64,000 bases of DNA from CAWAMR01 sp963783095 (GTDB lineage Bacteria; Planctomycetota; Planctomycetia; Gemmatales; Gemmataceae). The first letter of the stretch is position 1; every line of letters begins with the position of its first letter. The notes beneath the pieces are model-generated. The model searched no databases. It was not told the origin of the DNA and saw only the letters and a list, made by a program, of their open reading frames with translations. Shown here piece after piece: positions 30,528 through 39,594 of the stretch. Location of the stretch: the NCBI GenBank assembly GCA_963783095.1, contig CAWAMR010000020.1:186001-250000 (forward strand). Reading direction: 5' to 3'. Position numbers and translations under genes: made by a program.

Positions 30528-31517
30528 TCATTTCATCGGGGTAACTTCGATTTTCGCTTTCGGTTTCATTTGGGCAAGAACGGCCTCGCGCAACTTGGTG
30601 CCGTAGACTTCCTTGACCTCTTCCTTCACGTCCGCAAACTTCACCGGCTGACCGGCCTTCCGGCCCGTCACGAGGATGAGGTGATACCCGAATTGCGTGG
30701 TGACGACCTCGCTCATCTGGAACGGCTTCATCGCAAACGCGGCCTTGGCGAACGGCTCAACCATGCTGCCGATGCGCGGGAACCACATCAAATCGCCGCC
30801 GGAACCTTTCGAGGGACAGGTAGAATATTTCCTCGCCGCGGTGGAGAAAGAATCCTCGATCAGTTCCTGACGTTTCTTTTCCTTGGTAAGGGGGTCGATG
30901 TTTGCGGGCAGTTTGGCCATTTCCTCGGCGACTTGCTTGTCGATCGTATCCTTGATCGCCTGCATTTGCGCCGGCCCATTTTTCTGATCCTTCGGAAGGA
31001 GGATATGCCGGGCTCGAACCGTGGTGTTATCGAAGCCTTCCGGAATCCTGTTGAACATATCCTGCAAGGCCTTCTCGGTCGCTTGCCGATTGACAAAGTG
31101 TTCCCAGCGCAACTGATTGTAGATCTGTTCCTTCAGGTCGGCTTCGCTGAGTTCGATCTTCTTGAGAACCGTGGCATAATCCTGGTCGCTCTTTTTGAGA
31201 TCGAGTTTGAATGCGTCGATTTGTGCATCGACTTCCTTGGGATCGACCGCGACTTTGAGGGCTGCAAGGTATTGATCGATGAGTGTGTTGTCGATGAGGT
31301 GTTGGACCACGTCCGGACGAGCCTTCTCGCGATCCGCAACCGGGATCGAATTGAGCGCCCGTTTAACGGCCACTTCACCGATGACCTGGTCGTTCACTTT
31401 GGCGGCAACGCCATTGGTTGAGGGAACGGGGGTGGTCGGGGTTGTTTGGGCAAGGACGCCGATCGTGAAGAAAGAATAGGCGATAGTGGCGAGTGCCATC
31501 CTGGCAAGCGGAGTCAT
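30528..31517 (-). CDS. PpiC-type (parvulin) peptidyl-prolyl isomerase, exported
   Basis: A 329-residue SurA/PrsA-like folding factor. The signal peptide (MTPLARMALATIAYSFFTIG, cleavage after VLAQ) precedes an N-terminal helical chaperone region (VAAKVNDQVIGEVAVKRALN to QIYNQLRWEHFVNRQA) and one parvulin domain: TVRARHILLPKD, then GGDLMWFPRIGSMVEPFAKA and QFGYHLILVTGRK. It probably assists folding of exported proteins in the periplasm. It lies 125 bases downstream of the caspase-like gene on the same strand, possibly co-transcribed. Frame intact. Confidence 0.9.
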   Translation of the reverse strand: MTPLARMALATIAYSFFTIGVLAQTTPTTPVPSTNGVAAKVNDQVIGEVAVKRALNSIPVADREKARPDVVQHLIDNTLIDQYLAALKVAVDPKEVDAQIDAFKLDLKKSDQDYATVLKKIELSEADLKEQIYNQLRWEHFVNRQATEKALQDMFNRIPEGFDNTTVRARHILLPKDQKNGPAQMQAIKDTIDKQVAEEMAKLPANIDPLTKEKKRQELIEDSFSTAARKYSTCPSKGSGGDLMWFPRIGSMVEPFAKAAFAMKPFQMSEVVTTQFGYHLILVTGRKAGQPVKFADVKEEVKEVYGTKLREAVLAQMKPKAKIEVTPMK

Positions 31518-31641
31518 GGTACAAATTCTCCCGGAAACGAACGAACCTTCCCCGGAGTCAAAGCACCTCCGGGAACCTTTCCGGATCGTATACCATTTCC
31601 CGGGTTCTGCGCCGAGAGCATTTTCCGATGATCTTGCGATT

Positions 31642-33977
31642 TTACTTGAACGTCACACCCTGCCATTGCAGACCCAGCGCCAGTCCGCGCTCGCGTTTGG
31701 CTTGCAAGGCCCAGGGCGTGCGCGGATGCTCGGTCACGAGGTTTTCCAGCTCCTTTTTAATTTCTTTCGCAAGCGTTTTCCCATCGGCGTCCCCGTTAAT
31801 ATCCGGTATCGCTGCCAGACGCCAACCACTCTGGTTAATACCCTTGGCCTCATCCTTGACCAATTCCGGCAGTTCGTCTTTGCGAACCTTGCCAAGCATC
31901 AGGTTATATTGATTGATGTAAACCAGCCGGGCTTTGACCTGGGCCAGGATGTAGTCGTAGTTTGCCTGCCAGCGCTTCGATTTTTCCATGTCGCGATTCT
32001 TGCCCACCGCATCGAGTTTATCGCGCAGGGTGCCAAGAATCTCGAGCCTGGCCGCAGGAATCCGTTGCAGCGCCAGGAATTTCTTTTTCCCGGCATCGCC
32101 CGGCAATGAGCGGAGCTCTTCGGGAAGTTCTTCGGATTTGCCTGCTTGCCGCATGTTTCGCATCGCATCGTGCGCTTTCGATCACCGCTGCCCGCAAGGG
32201 ATACTTTGCGGGGCTTTTCATGATTTCTTCATCGGAAACGCCATCCGAAGCGTACTCTTTCAAATCTTCCGCATTGAAGGGGAAGATCGCGCCCAGTCTC
32301 ACTTCCTCAATATCTTTCCGGGTTGCCTTGATCGAAGGGACTCGGAACTCATCGAACATGGCGTTAATTTCAGTTGGTTTCACCGAGGGTGGGGCATCGG
32401 TCAAAGCGATCTTCGCAGCCAACGGCTCCGACGGATTATAGGCCACGAGGTCGTTCTTAAATTTGTAAGTAAGCTTGGGAGTTTGCGGTTTATTCTCGAT
32501 GTCCTCCATTGCTTGCTTGACAAAGTCGTCGACATATTCCGCTAGAGGCTGAATGGGCAATTGTTCGTTCGGGGTCTGGATGCCGTTCCCGGAAATGCTC
32601 TTGGAAAGAGCCGCCTTCTTGTCGACAAACATCACGTTAAAGAACGTGCTGCCGAAGATTTCCACATTACGTAGTCCCTTGATATTCACCTGGTAGTAAT
32701 CCGATTCGTAGGAATACTGCCCAGCGGCACAGGAAGTCCAAACCGAAACTCCTTCCGGGCTATCGTGCAGTGCTTTTTCCAGCGCTTCGGTCATGGTGCC
32801 GAAGATGGGGCGCTCGGCACCCCGACCCGGATCGAAGCGGCAGACATCGTAGACAAGCAGCTTTTCCTGGGCCGGGCACTTGGCAAGTTTCTGGTAGAAA
32901 TCCTTGACCGGGATCAACGTGCTGACATCTTCCAATTCACCTTCCTGGGGAACGAGGTAAGCTGCACCGTCTTTCTCCACCGCGTGTCCCGCGAAGACGA
33001 TCACGATGCGATCCTGGGCACGACAACTATTGAGGAATGAATCGATGCTGCCGACGATCACCGATTTCAAAGGCGGATGCTTGGGATCGAGTTTGTGCTC
33101 CGCCAGCGGACCGTCGGCGATGTAGTAGCGCTGGTCGGCAGGTATCTTCCAGTTGACCGCCAGCTTGTCCATGAATTTGAAGAAATCTTGCCGGTTTCTT
33201 TCCTCGGCAGGATTGGACAGTCCGTAAGTGATCGAATTGGCGTAGAGGTAATTCGAGGCCGTGATGGCCAGCATCCTGCGCGGGAATGCACGGCTCACCG
33301 GCGCAGGTCCGGGCCGAGTGCCTGGCGGGATTGGGACCGGTCTGCGTCGGGCCTCCCGAGTTTGTATCGCCGGAGTTGCCGTTATTGCTGCCACCACCAT
33401 TGGCAACTTCACCCCCGTCTGTGGTGTTCTGTTTGTCCTTGAACATACCGGGTTTAAGAACGATCAGGAAGGCGACGGCCGCACAGATCGTCACAAACCC
33501 GATCGCCGCGTAAACACCCCAGGGTCGGCCTTTGGCACGCCGATAGGAGCCTCGCCCGGTATGTTTTTGGCCGGCTTGCTCGAACGCAGGAGTGTAGTGA
33601 GTCGGTGCGGCTTCGGGCAGCGATTCGACCACAGGAGCTGGGAGTCTATTGTGCGGCCGATAACCATTGGCAATGGGGGCCGCAGAAGGCAACGGCATAG
33701 GAGGTAATACGGTGGCGGGAGGCACATATTCCGGCAATTGCTCGACGATTGGAGCGGGTGGCCGACTCGGAATGGGTCCGTTGGTTCGAGTCGGTGCAGC
33801 CGTCATGCGCGCGGTGGGTACGGGTGCTTGAGGAGCAGGCTGCTTCGGTGCGGCCTTCTTTTTTGCCTGGAAAGCGAAACCGCAGTGCTTACACCGGATG
33901 GATTTATCCAGCATATCGGAGGGAATCTTCAGAACTTTAGTGCAATTGGGACACTTTGCCTGGACCGCTTCACGCAT
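31642..33977 (-). CDS. Zinc-ribbon, transmembrane, caspase-fold (peptidase C14) protein (two frameshifts)
   Basis: About 778 residues. An N-terminal zinc ribbon (CPNCTKVLKIPSDML...CKHCGF), a Pro-rich linker of about 90 residues, one hydrophobic helix (YAAIGFVTICAAVAFLIVL), a Gly/Asn/Thr-rich spacer, then a caspase-like domain with the His loop RIVIVFAGHAVEKDG and the Cys loop KLLVYDVCRFDPGRG, both catalytic residues present. A C-terminal helical region follows (LPEELRSLPGDAGKKKFLAL, then KSKRWQANYDYILAQVKARL). Frame changes near 33290 and 32165. The single helix should put ribbon and protease on opposite sides of the membrane. A signalling or regulated-protease role is inference. Confidence 0.82.
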
Positions 33978-34128
33978 GGGAAAAACTCCTGACCGGCCGG
34001 ATATGGACGGACCCTCTCCGTCGTGGGGTATTTGTTAATGATTAGAGTTTATCTTAGCCCGTTTAGTTCCGAAATGCACCTAAAATCTGATTAGGAGGTG
34101 GGGTGGCGAGGCGGCAAGGTGTTGGGGA

Positions 34129-34920
34129 CTAATCGGTGCAGGGATTTGGGTTGTCAGCAAGATCCAATCGGAGCATGACCGCCGAATCGGACAATGGCCA
34201 CAGCAAGAGTGCCAACGCCATCCATTGATCGAGAGTGATTGGATTCGCGTTGCCGACGAGAAGCCATAGGAGAATCGCCAACGCCGACATGTATGTACCT
34301 GCCGAAGTCGACCAGGTAAAACGGAGAAAAAAGGGATTCGGATGGCCAAAGATTCGGAGAATGTATCCCAGGAAAACCAGGCAGAAAATCGGCAGCAAAG
34401 GTAGTAGCACGCAGTGAAAGAAGAATATCCCGAACAACTTGGTGAGGAAAAAACCTCCGAAGAACGTGAGCCGAATCGCTATTAGCCGAGGTACAATTTC
34501 GGGAAACGCGATAAGGGGCCGATTACTCCTTTTGCCTGTACGCGGGTTCGAAATATCGAATCTCAGCAAGATTAGACAATCGATGAATAGCCAGCAAATA
34601 ATGACCACGGAAAAGCGAAGTCGATCATCCAACGATTCCCATTCGGAAATCCACTTCACCCAGGCAATTACCACGAAACAACCCAATATCAGCCCGGTTA
34701 TCAGCCAAGTGAAGAAGCGAAAATTCCGTCCCGGATTGCCGAAAAGACGATGCAGGTAGCCCGCCGTTATCAGGGTTGGGACGGAAAGAATGAACAATCC
34801 ACATGGATGGAAGAAGAACAATCCGGAGATTACCAGCAATGGAACGGCAACCATTGCGAATCGCAGGGCCATTACTCGACAAATGCCGTCCGGAAGCTGG
34901 GTGTTTCGATTTTCTAGCAT
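34129..34920 (-). CDS. Polytopic membrane protein with internal duplication
   Basis: Not recognised. About 263 residues starting MLENRNTQLPDGICRVMALR, with GGAG nine bases upstream. Two halves are similar: GYLHRLFGNPGRNFRFFTW...LILLRFDISNP in the first and GYILRIFGHPNPFFLRFTW...AVMLRLDLADNP in the second, each with three to four hydrophobic helices. An ancient tandem duplication giving a pseudo-twofold membrane fold is the simplest reading. An earlier in-frame ATG at 34950 lies closer to the repeat element and lacks a ribosome site. Gly-Asn-Pro/Gly-His-Pro turns after IFG are conserved between halves. Substrate or partner unknown. Confidence 0.65.
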   Translation of the reverse strand: MLENRNTQLPDGICRVMALRFAMVAVPLLVISGLFFFHPCGLFILSVPTLITAGYLHRLFGNPGRNFRFFTWLITGLILGCFVVIAWVKWISEWESLDDRLRFSVVIICWLFIDCLILLRFDISNPRTGKRSNRPLIAFPEIVPRLIAIRLTFFGGFFLTKLFGIFFFHCVLLPLLPIFCLVFLGYILRIFGHPNPFFLRFTWSTSAGTYMSALAILLWLLVGNANPITLDQWMALALLLWPLSDSAVMLRLDLADNPNPCTD

Positions 34921-34968
34921 TTGTCGGACTCCGCGAATTCCAGGTTCCATCGTTTGCCGCTCGTACCT

Positions 34969-35108
34969 GTTTAGCCAAAGGCGAGCGTCGAGGCGTAAGC
35001 TCGACGTGGACTGCCACCACTCGTGCGCTCATTTTTCGCCGTAACCCAACCGCTGTATGGTGACTGTCCACGTCGAGCTTACGCCTCGACGCTCGCCTTT
35101 GGCTAAAC
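34969..35108. mobile_element. MITE-like inverted-repeat element, copy 3
   Basis: A 140-base copy almost identical to 9655-9795, same core orientation. Flanks read GTACCTGTTTAG at one side and CTAAACTGATAA at the other. It separates the membrane protein gene from the prenyl synthase gene. Confidence 0.87.
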
Positions 35109-35136
35109 TGATAACTCGTCGGTTTGGAACGGTTTT

Positions 35137-35172
35137 CCGAACTTGGAACTTGGAACTTGGAACCTAGAACTA
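35137..35172. repeat. CTTGGAA repeat, single arm
   Basis: ACTTGGAACTTGGAACTTGG plus AACCTAGAACTA: one arm of the TTCCAAG hairpin family, without a full opposite arm. On the minus strand its first bases (TAGTTC) provide the stop codon of the prenyl synthase gene. Confidence 0.7.
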
Positions 35173-36176
35173 CTTCTGCCGCCGCACGCTCCATCGAGCG
35201 ATGTTGACTAAACACTCGCGGAACGCGGTTCGTTCCAGGCCATCGAGTTGTGCCACCGCGTATTCCGCTTCTGCTTGCGCCCGGCAGCGCGTCGATTCGA
35301 TGATTCCGGTTTCCCAGAGCGCCTTTTGCAATTCATTCCGCAACGATCGGCTCCCCTCTCGCCATGATTTACGCAGATGATCTGCTTCCGATACTGGAAG
35401 TTGCTCGAACAATGCGATCAGCGGGAGAGTGAGTTTCCCTTGCTCCAGATCGGTTCCCAGGGTTTTGCCCGTCATGCCTTCGTTGCCGACCAAATCGAGC
35501 AGATCATCGGCGATCTGGAAGGCGATGCCCAGATGCCGGCCGTAAGCTGCCAGACACCCAACAATATCGGGTTCTGCACCGGCGTAGAATGCCCCGAGCC
35601 TGCAACAGCACTCCGTCAAGGCAGCGGTCTTTCCTTCGATGATCGCAAAGTAATCCTCCTCGTGAAGATCGAGGTTGCCGCGATCGCTGATTTGCCGGAG
35701 CTCACCCGCACAAACGCGATTGGTTGCATCGCCAATCCATTGACATGCTCGCGCATCGCCAAGAGTGCTCGTCAAATGGAATGCCTGTGTAAACAGCAAA
35801 TCGCCCAGCAGAATACTGATTTTGTTGCCATGATCGGCGTTTATGGTTCGGACGTGCCGGCGGGTGTCGGCTTCGTCCAGAACGTCGTCGTGAACCAGAG
35901 TTGCGGTATGGATCATCTCGACCACAGCGCCCAGCGTGTGATGAGCGGGTTTGACGGTTCCGCAAGCTTTGGCGACCAGCAAAAGAAGGAGGGGCCGGAG
36001 CCGTTTGCCGCGGTAGTGGCGAAGATGTTCGAGCAATAAGCCAAATTGTGCCGATAAGGAGAAAGGGAATTCGTAAAGATGGTCTCGACCTGTTCGAGAT
36101 CGCTTGCCACCAGCGCTTGTGGAAGAGTTTCCAGACGAGGCGGAATCACGCCGTTCGTCGAAAGTACCTGCATCAT
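35170..36176 (-). CDS. Polyprenyl (all-trans) diphosphate synthase (one frameshift)
   Basis: Isoprenoid chain elongation for quinone side chains. Aspartate-rich motifs are present: first, VHDDVLDEADTRR; second, QIADDLLDLVGNE; plus GKRLRPLLLLLVAKACG and the lysine motif LGTDLEQGKLTLPLI. The start MMQVLSTNGVIPPRL follows GGGAGAA; after SPYRHNLAY a single-base change near 36030 leads into LLEHLRHYRGKRLRP, giving about 335 residues, normal for heptaprenyl/octaprenyl synthases. Chain length cannot be read with confidence; the residues before the first DDxxD (IHTATLVHDD) have small side chains, consistent with a long product. Stop codon lies in a TTCCAAG repeat arm. Confidence 0.92.
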
Positions 36177-36192
36177 CGAGTTCTCCCTTGGG

Positions 36193-36302
36193 TAGTGGTC
36201 GGTGATCAGTGGTCAGTGATCAGTAAGAACCATTTTTGGCACGCTGTACCCGACATCCTCATGTATTTAACTGACCACCGACTACTGACCACTGACCACT
36301 AT
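36193..36302. repeat. GTGGTCAGTGATCAGT inverted repeat
   Basis: GGTAGTGGTCGGTGATCAGT and GGTCAGTGATCAGT at left match ACTGACCACCGACTACTGAC and CACTGACCACT at right across a 50-base loop. It sits between moaC and the prenyl synthase start and could form a large hairpin. Confidence 0.75.
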
Positions 36303-36303
36303 T

Positions 36304-36783
<480 letters not shown>

Positions 36784-36890
36784 CGCTTTGGCTCCCAGGG
36801 AATCGCAAACGATTTCCCGACGAATAGAAAACCGCAACGCGACGGAAGAGATAACCCCGCTGCGAAAAATGAACCATTCGATGGGCGCGG

Positions 36891-36954
36891 CAGTGTACTC
36901 CCGGCGCTCCGCGTGAGGACTTTTTTCTCGCGCAGAGCGAGAAGAATACACTGC
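36891..36954. repeat. GTACTCCCGGCGCTCCGCGTGAGG palindrome
   Basis: CAGTGTACTCCCGGCGCTCC at left faces AGCGAGAAGAATACACTG at right, with CTCGCGCAGAGCGAG inside. Related arms bracket the element at 25283. It lies upstream of moaC; the rest of 36955-37000 shows nothing. Confidence 0.55.
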
Positions 36955-36999
36955 GATTCGAGATTTCTTAAAAAAATGCTCTGGACCTGAGATGGATTA

Positions 37000-37398
37000 T
37001 CGGGTAAACATTACCTACGTAGAACCACTCACAATGATTGGACAATCCCAATCCATCAGCCATTGCCCAGTGGGATAGCGATTCTGATTTTTCTGTGAGA
37101 TTTTCTTGCTTTTGGTGCTATGATAGATTAAGCAATAGAGTTGGATGGCTATTGATCACTTACCGTTGCTCGACTCGTCTCTGTATAAATCCCGATTTCC
37201 ATCAGTGATCGCTCTGTAAAGCTCCCCCCATTTGTACGAACGTCGGCACGGATCACCATCCAAGTTCGTTGGGTCTTCTCTGTTCGAGTGAATGACGAAT
37301 TCTTCCTTACAACCTGTTCCTTTTTTGTTTTGGGCCTCGTTCCCCGCGCTTCTCGCACTTCCTGAGGCGGCCAACGATGCTCCCGTGGATAATGACCG
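37000..37398 (+). promoter_or_regulatory. Leader region of rho
   Basis: A 400-base AT-richer gene-free stretch upstream of rho. TATGAT at about 37119 is a fair -10 box but no convincing -35 precedes it, so the promoter is tentative. If correct the leader is about 270 bases. By known biology rho leaders in other bacteria mediate autoregulation; that is inference here. No riboswitch recognised. Confidence 0.3.
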
Positions 37399-38514
37399 AT
37401 GACTTCTGAGCAAGTTTTGACGCAAGGTGTCCTGGAACTTCATCCCAAAGGATTTGGGTTCCTCCGCAATCCGAGCCGGCACTATGTTGCCCAACCGAAC
37501 GATGCCTATGTTCCCGCACCGTTGATCCAGCGCTTCTCGCTTCGAGAAGGGTTGCATCTGGCCGGACCTGCCGATCCGCCCCGCAAAGGCAGCGGTCCCA
37601 GGTTAACCGGCATCGAAAACATCGAAGGTTCTCAACCAGGTTCCTTCTCACTGCGCAACTGGGATGAATTAACTCCCATCGACCCCCATGAACAGATCCG
37701 CCTGGAAACCGACACCCTACCCCTGACAACTCGCGTCATGGACTTATTTACCCCAATCGGTAAGGGCCAGCGCGGGCTGATCGTGGCTCCGCCGCGAACC
37801 GGCAAAACGGTCCTTCTTCAGCACATTGCCGCGGCGGTGAGCAAGAACCATCCCGAAATGCACCTGATGGTCTTGCTGGTCGATGAAAGACCGGAAGAGG
37901 TGACGGAGATCCGTCGGAGCGTCAAGGGCGAGGTGATCGCCAGCAGTTCCGATCGCGATGCCATGAGCCACGTCCGCACGGCGGAACTGGTGATGGAACG
38001 CGCCAAACGATTTGCCGAAAACGGTCGGCAAGTCTTTGTGCTACTGGACAGTTTGACCAGGCTGGCGCGAGCCTACAACAAGACGATGGGCGCTGGTGGA
38101 CGAACCATGAGCGGTGGAATGGATAACAGAGCCTTGGAGGTTCCCAAACGTCTCTTCGGCAGTGCCCGCGTCTTTGAAGAAGGCGGATCGTTGACGGTTC
38201 TGGGCACGGCGTTGGTTCAAACGGGCTCGCGGATGGACGATGTGATCTTCGAGGAGTTCAAGGGTACGGGCAACATGGAGTTGGTACTGAGCCGGGAGCT
38301 GGCCGATCGCCGGATCTTCCCGGCCATGAACCTGGCCGAGTCGGGCACGCGCAAAGAAGAACGGATTTTGGAGCCGGAAGTATTGAGGCGGGTCACCCTG
38401 TTGAGGCGGCATCTGATGAGCATGTCGCCGGTGCAGGCGATGGAGGCTTTGCTGTTGCAGATGGGCAAAGCCGCAAGCAATGCGGCATTTTTGGACCGGA
38501 TGGTTGTGAAGTAA
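37399..38514 (+). CDS. rho: Transcription termination factor Rho (short form)
   Basis: Hexameric RNA-dependent ATPase that ends transcription. RNA-binding cold-shock-like domain: GVLELHPKGFGFLRNPSRHY, then FSLREGLHLAGPADPP. ATPase domain: Walker A APPRTGKTVLLQHIA, VDERPEEVTEIRRSVKGEV, LDSLTRLARAYN (Walker B and Q/R loops), MDNRALEVPKRLFGSARVFE and VFEEGGSLTVLGTALV. At 371 residues it is shorter than the usual roughly 420: the N-terminal helical subdomain is missing and the protein opens almost directly with the RNA-binding domain. The ATG at 37399 has only a weak GGATAA upstream. Frame intact. Confidence 0.95.
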   Translation: MTSEQVLTQGVLELHPKGFGFLRNPSRHYVAQPNDAYVPAPLIQRFSLREGLHLAGPADPPRKGSGPRLTGIENIEGSQPGSFSLRNWDELTPIDPHEQIRLETDTLPLTTRVMDLFTPIGKGQRGLIVAPPRTGKTVLLQHIAAAVSKNHPEMHLMVLLVDERPEEVTEIRRSVKGEVIASSSDRDAMSHVRTAELVMERAKRFAENGRQVFVLLDSLTRLARAYNKTMGAGGRTMSGGMDNRALEVPKRLFGSARVFEEGGSLTVLGTALVQTGSRMDDVIFEEFKGTGNMELVLSRELADRRIFPAMNLAESGTRKEERILEPEVLRRVTLLRRHLMSMSPVQAMEALLLQMGKAASNAAFLDRMVVK

Positions 38515-38524
38515 GGCAGATGAC

Positions 38525-38682
38525 TTGTTTACCTCAAACTCTCATTGCCGTGTCGAGCGATTCCAGCAGAACCTTTGTGGCCGAATGACGAAATCACTCA
38601 AACATGGTTGGAAGGAATTGACGAATATCGTCGTCAGTCCGATAACCTCCCCAACGCTTGGGACGCTGGTCTCAGAACCTGA
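38525..38682 (+). CDS. Possible small protein (one frameshift), low confidence
   Basis: After rho, the second part of this stretch reads LWPNDEITQTWLEGIDEYRR followed by QSDNLPNAWDAGLRT and a stop, which looks like real protein. The first part (TSNSHCRVERFQQN) is in another frame, joined near 38573. A TTG at 38525 would start a protein of about 52 residues. It may be a small gene or the 3' remnant of one. It ends 23 bases before the start of the next gene. Confidence 0.35.
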
Positions 38683-38705
38683 TTCATCTTGCCCCATCAT
38701 TGAAC

Positions 38706-39533
38706 ATGCTGCGTGAATTGCTTGAATACCTTCTCACCCCCTGCCCGCGCTCGGTCAAGGCGATGGGGTTTTTGTATGAGGCAACGGGTATTCGAGGCCG
38801 TTATCGCCGTTGCCGGGAATACTGGGCGGAACACATCGAGAAAACCAGAGCCACGATCTTGAAGGGAATCGAACGCTGCCGGCAACATCGCAAGGCCGTG
38901 ATCCTTGGCGCAGGCTTGTTGCACGATATTCCCCTGGAAGAGTTATCCGCGAAGTTTCGAGAAGTCATTCTGGTCGATGTCGTCCATCCGCTCGCAAGTC
39001 GCTGGCGAACCCGTCGATATCGCAACGTATACCGAATCGCAGCGGATGTAACCAACACCATTGAGGCCGCCTATCGAGTCGCCTGGGACTCCGACAAACC
39101 CTTGCCACATTCGGAACCTTCACTCTTTTTAAACGATGGCGAAGTAGACTTTACCGCATCGGTCAATTTGCTGTCGCAGTTGCCATGCATGCCGATGTCT
39201 TATCTTTCCCGGCAACATGTCCATTCGGAAGAAGCGATCGATGATTTTGCCCGCGATCTGATCTGCGCCCATATCGACTATCTCGATCATCTCCCTGGAG
39301 CAGTTACGCTCATTACTGATATCGAAAGGCTCAAATACGACATGATGCACCGGCTCGTGGAAACGCGGGATTTGCTTTTCGGGGAAAAGCTATCGAAATG
39401 GGGTGAGGAATGGGAATGGAAACTCGCACCGGCCCCCGAAGCGGATCGAAAGCATAGCTATTTCCGCAGAGTAGTGGGCATCCCCGACTGGAAGTCGAAA
39501 GTTCCAAGTTCCAGGTTCCAAGTTCCAAGCTAA
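38706..39533 (+). CDS. Conserved hypothetical protein with nucleotide-binding-like loop
   Basis: A 275-residue soluble protein. The segment AVILGAGLLHDIPLEELSAK followed by FREVILVDVVHP resembles the first two strands of a Rossmann-like fold (GxGxxxD, then an acidic end of strand 2), and proteins with this LLHDIPL...LVDVVHP pattern occur in many bacteria as hypotheticals. Later parts include QLPCMPMSYLSRQHV and a C-terminal WKLAPAPEADRKHSYFRRVV. The last residues (SKVPSSRFQVPS) are encoded by a TTCCAAG repeat arm, so the natural stop was probably earlier and the repeat extends the frame. Function unknown. Confidence 0.7.
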   Translation: MLRELLEYLLTPCPRSVKAMGFLYEATGIRGRYRRCREYWAEHIEKTRATILKGIERCRQHRKAVILGAGLLHDIPLEELSAKFREVILVDVVHPLASRWRTRRYRNVYRIAADVTNTIEAAYRVAWDSDKPLPHSEPSLFLNDGEVDFTASVNLLSQLPCMPMSYLSRQHVHSEEAIDDFARDLICAHIDYLDHLPGAVTLITDIERLKYDMMHRLVETRDLLFGEKLSKWGEEWEWKLAPAPEADRKHSYFRRVVGIPDWKSKVPSSRFQVPS

Positions 39534-39590
39534 AAACCAAGAACCCTTCGGGTTCTCAACTTGGAACTTGGAACCTGGAACTTGGAACTT
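39499..39590. repeat. TTCCAAG/CTTGGAA long hairpin repeat, copy 2
   Basis: About 30-base arms (AAGTTCCAAGTTCCAGGTTC... and its complement) around a nested GAACCCTTCGGGTTC hairpin with a C(UUCG)G loop. It lies between two convergent genes, fits a bidirectional terminator position, and encodes the C-terminal tail of the plus-strand gene. Confidence 0.88.
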
Positions 39591-39594
39591 CCCT

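Noticed and set aside
30570..31421. 283-codon plus-strand frame opposite the parvulin gene
   Set aside because: Antisense shadow; composition rich in Leu/Arg/Phe from complementing the real frame.
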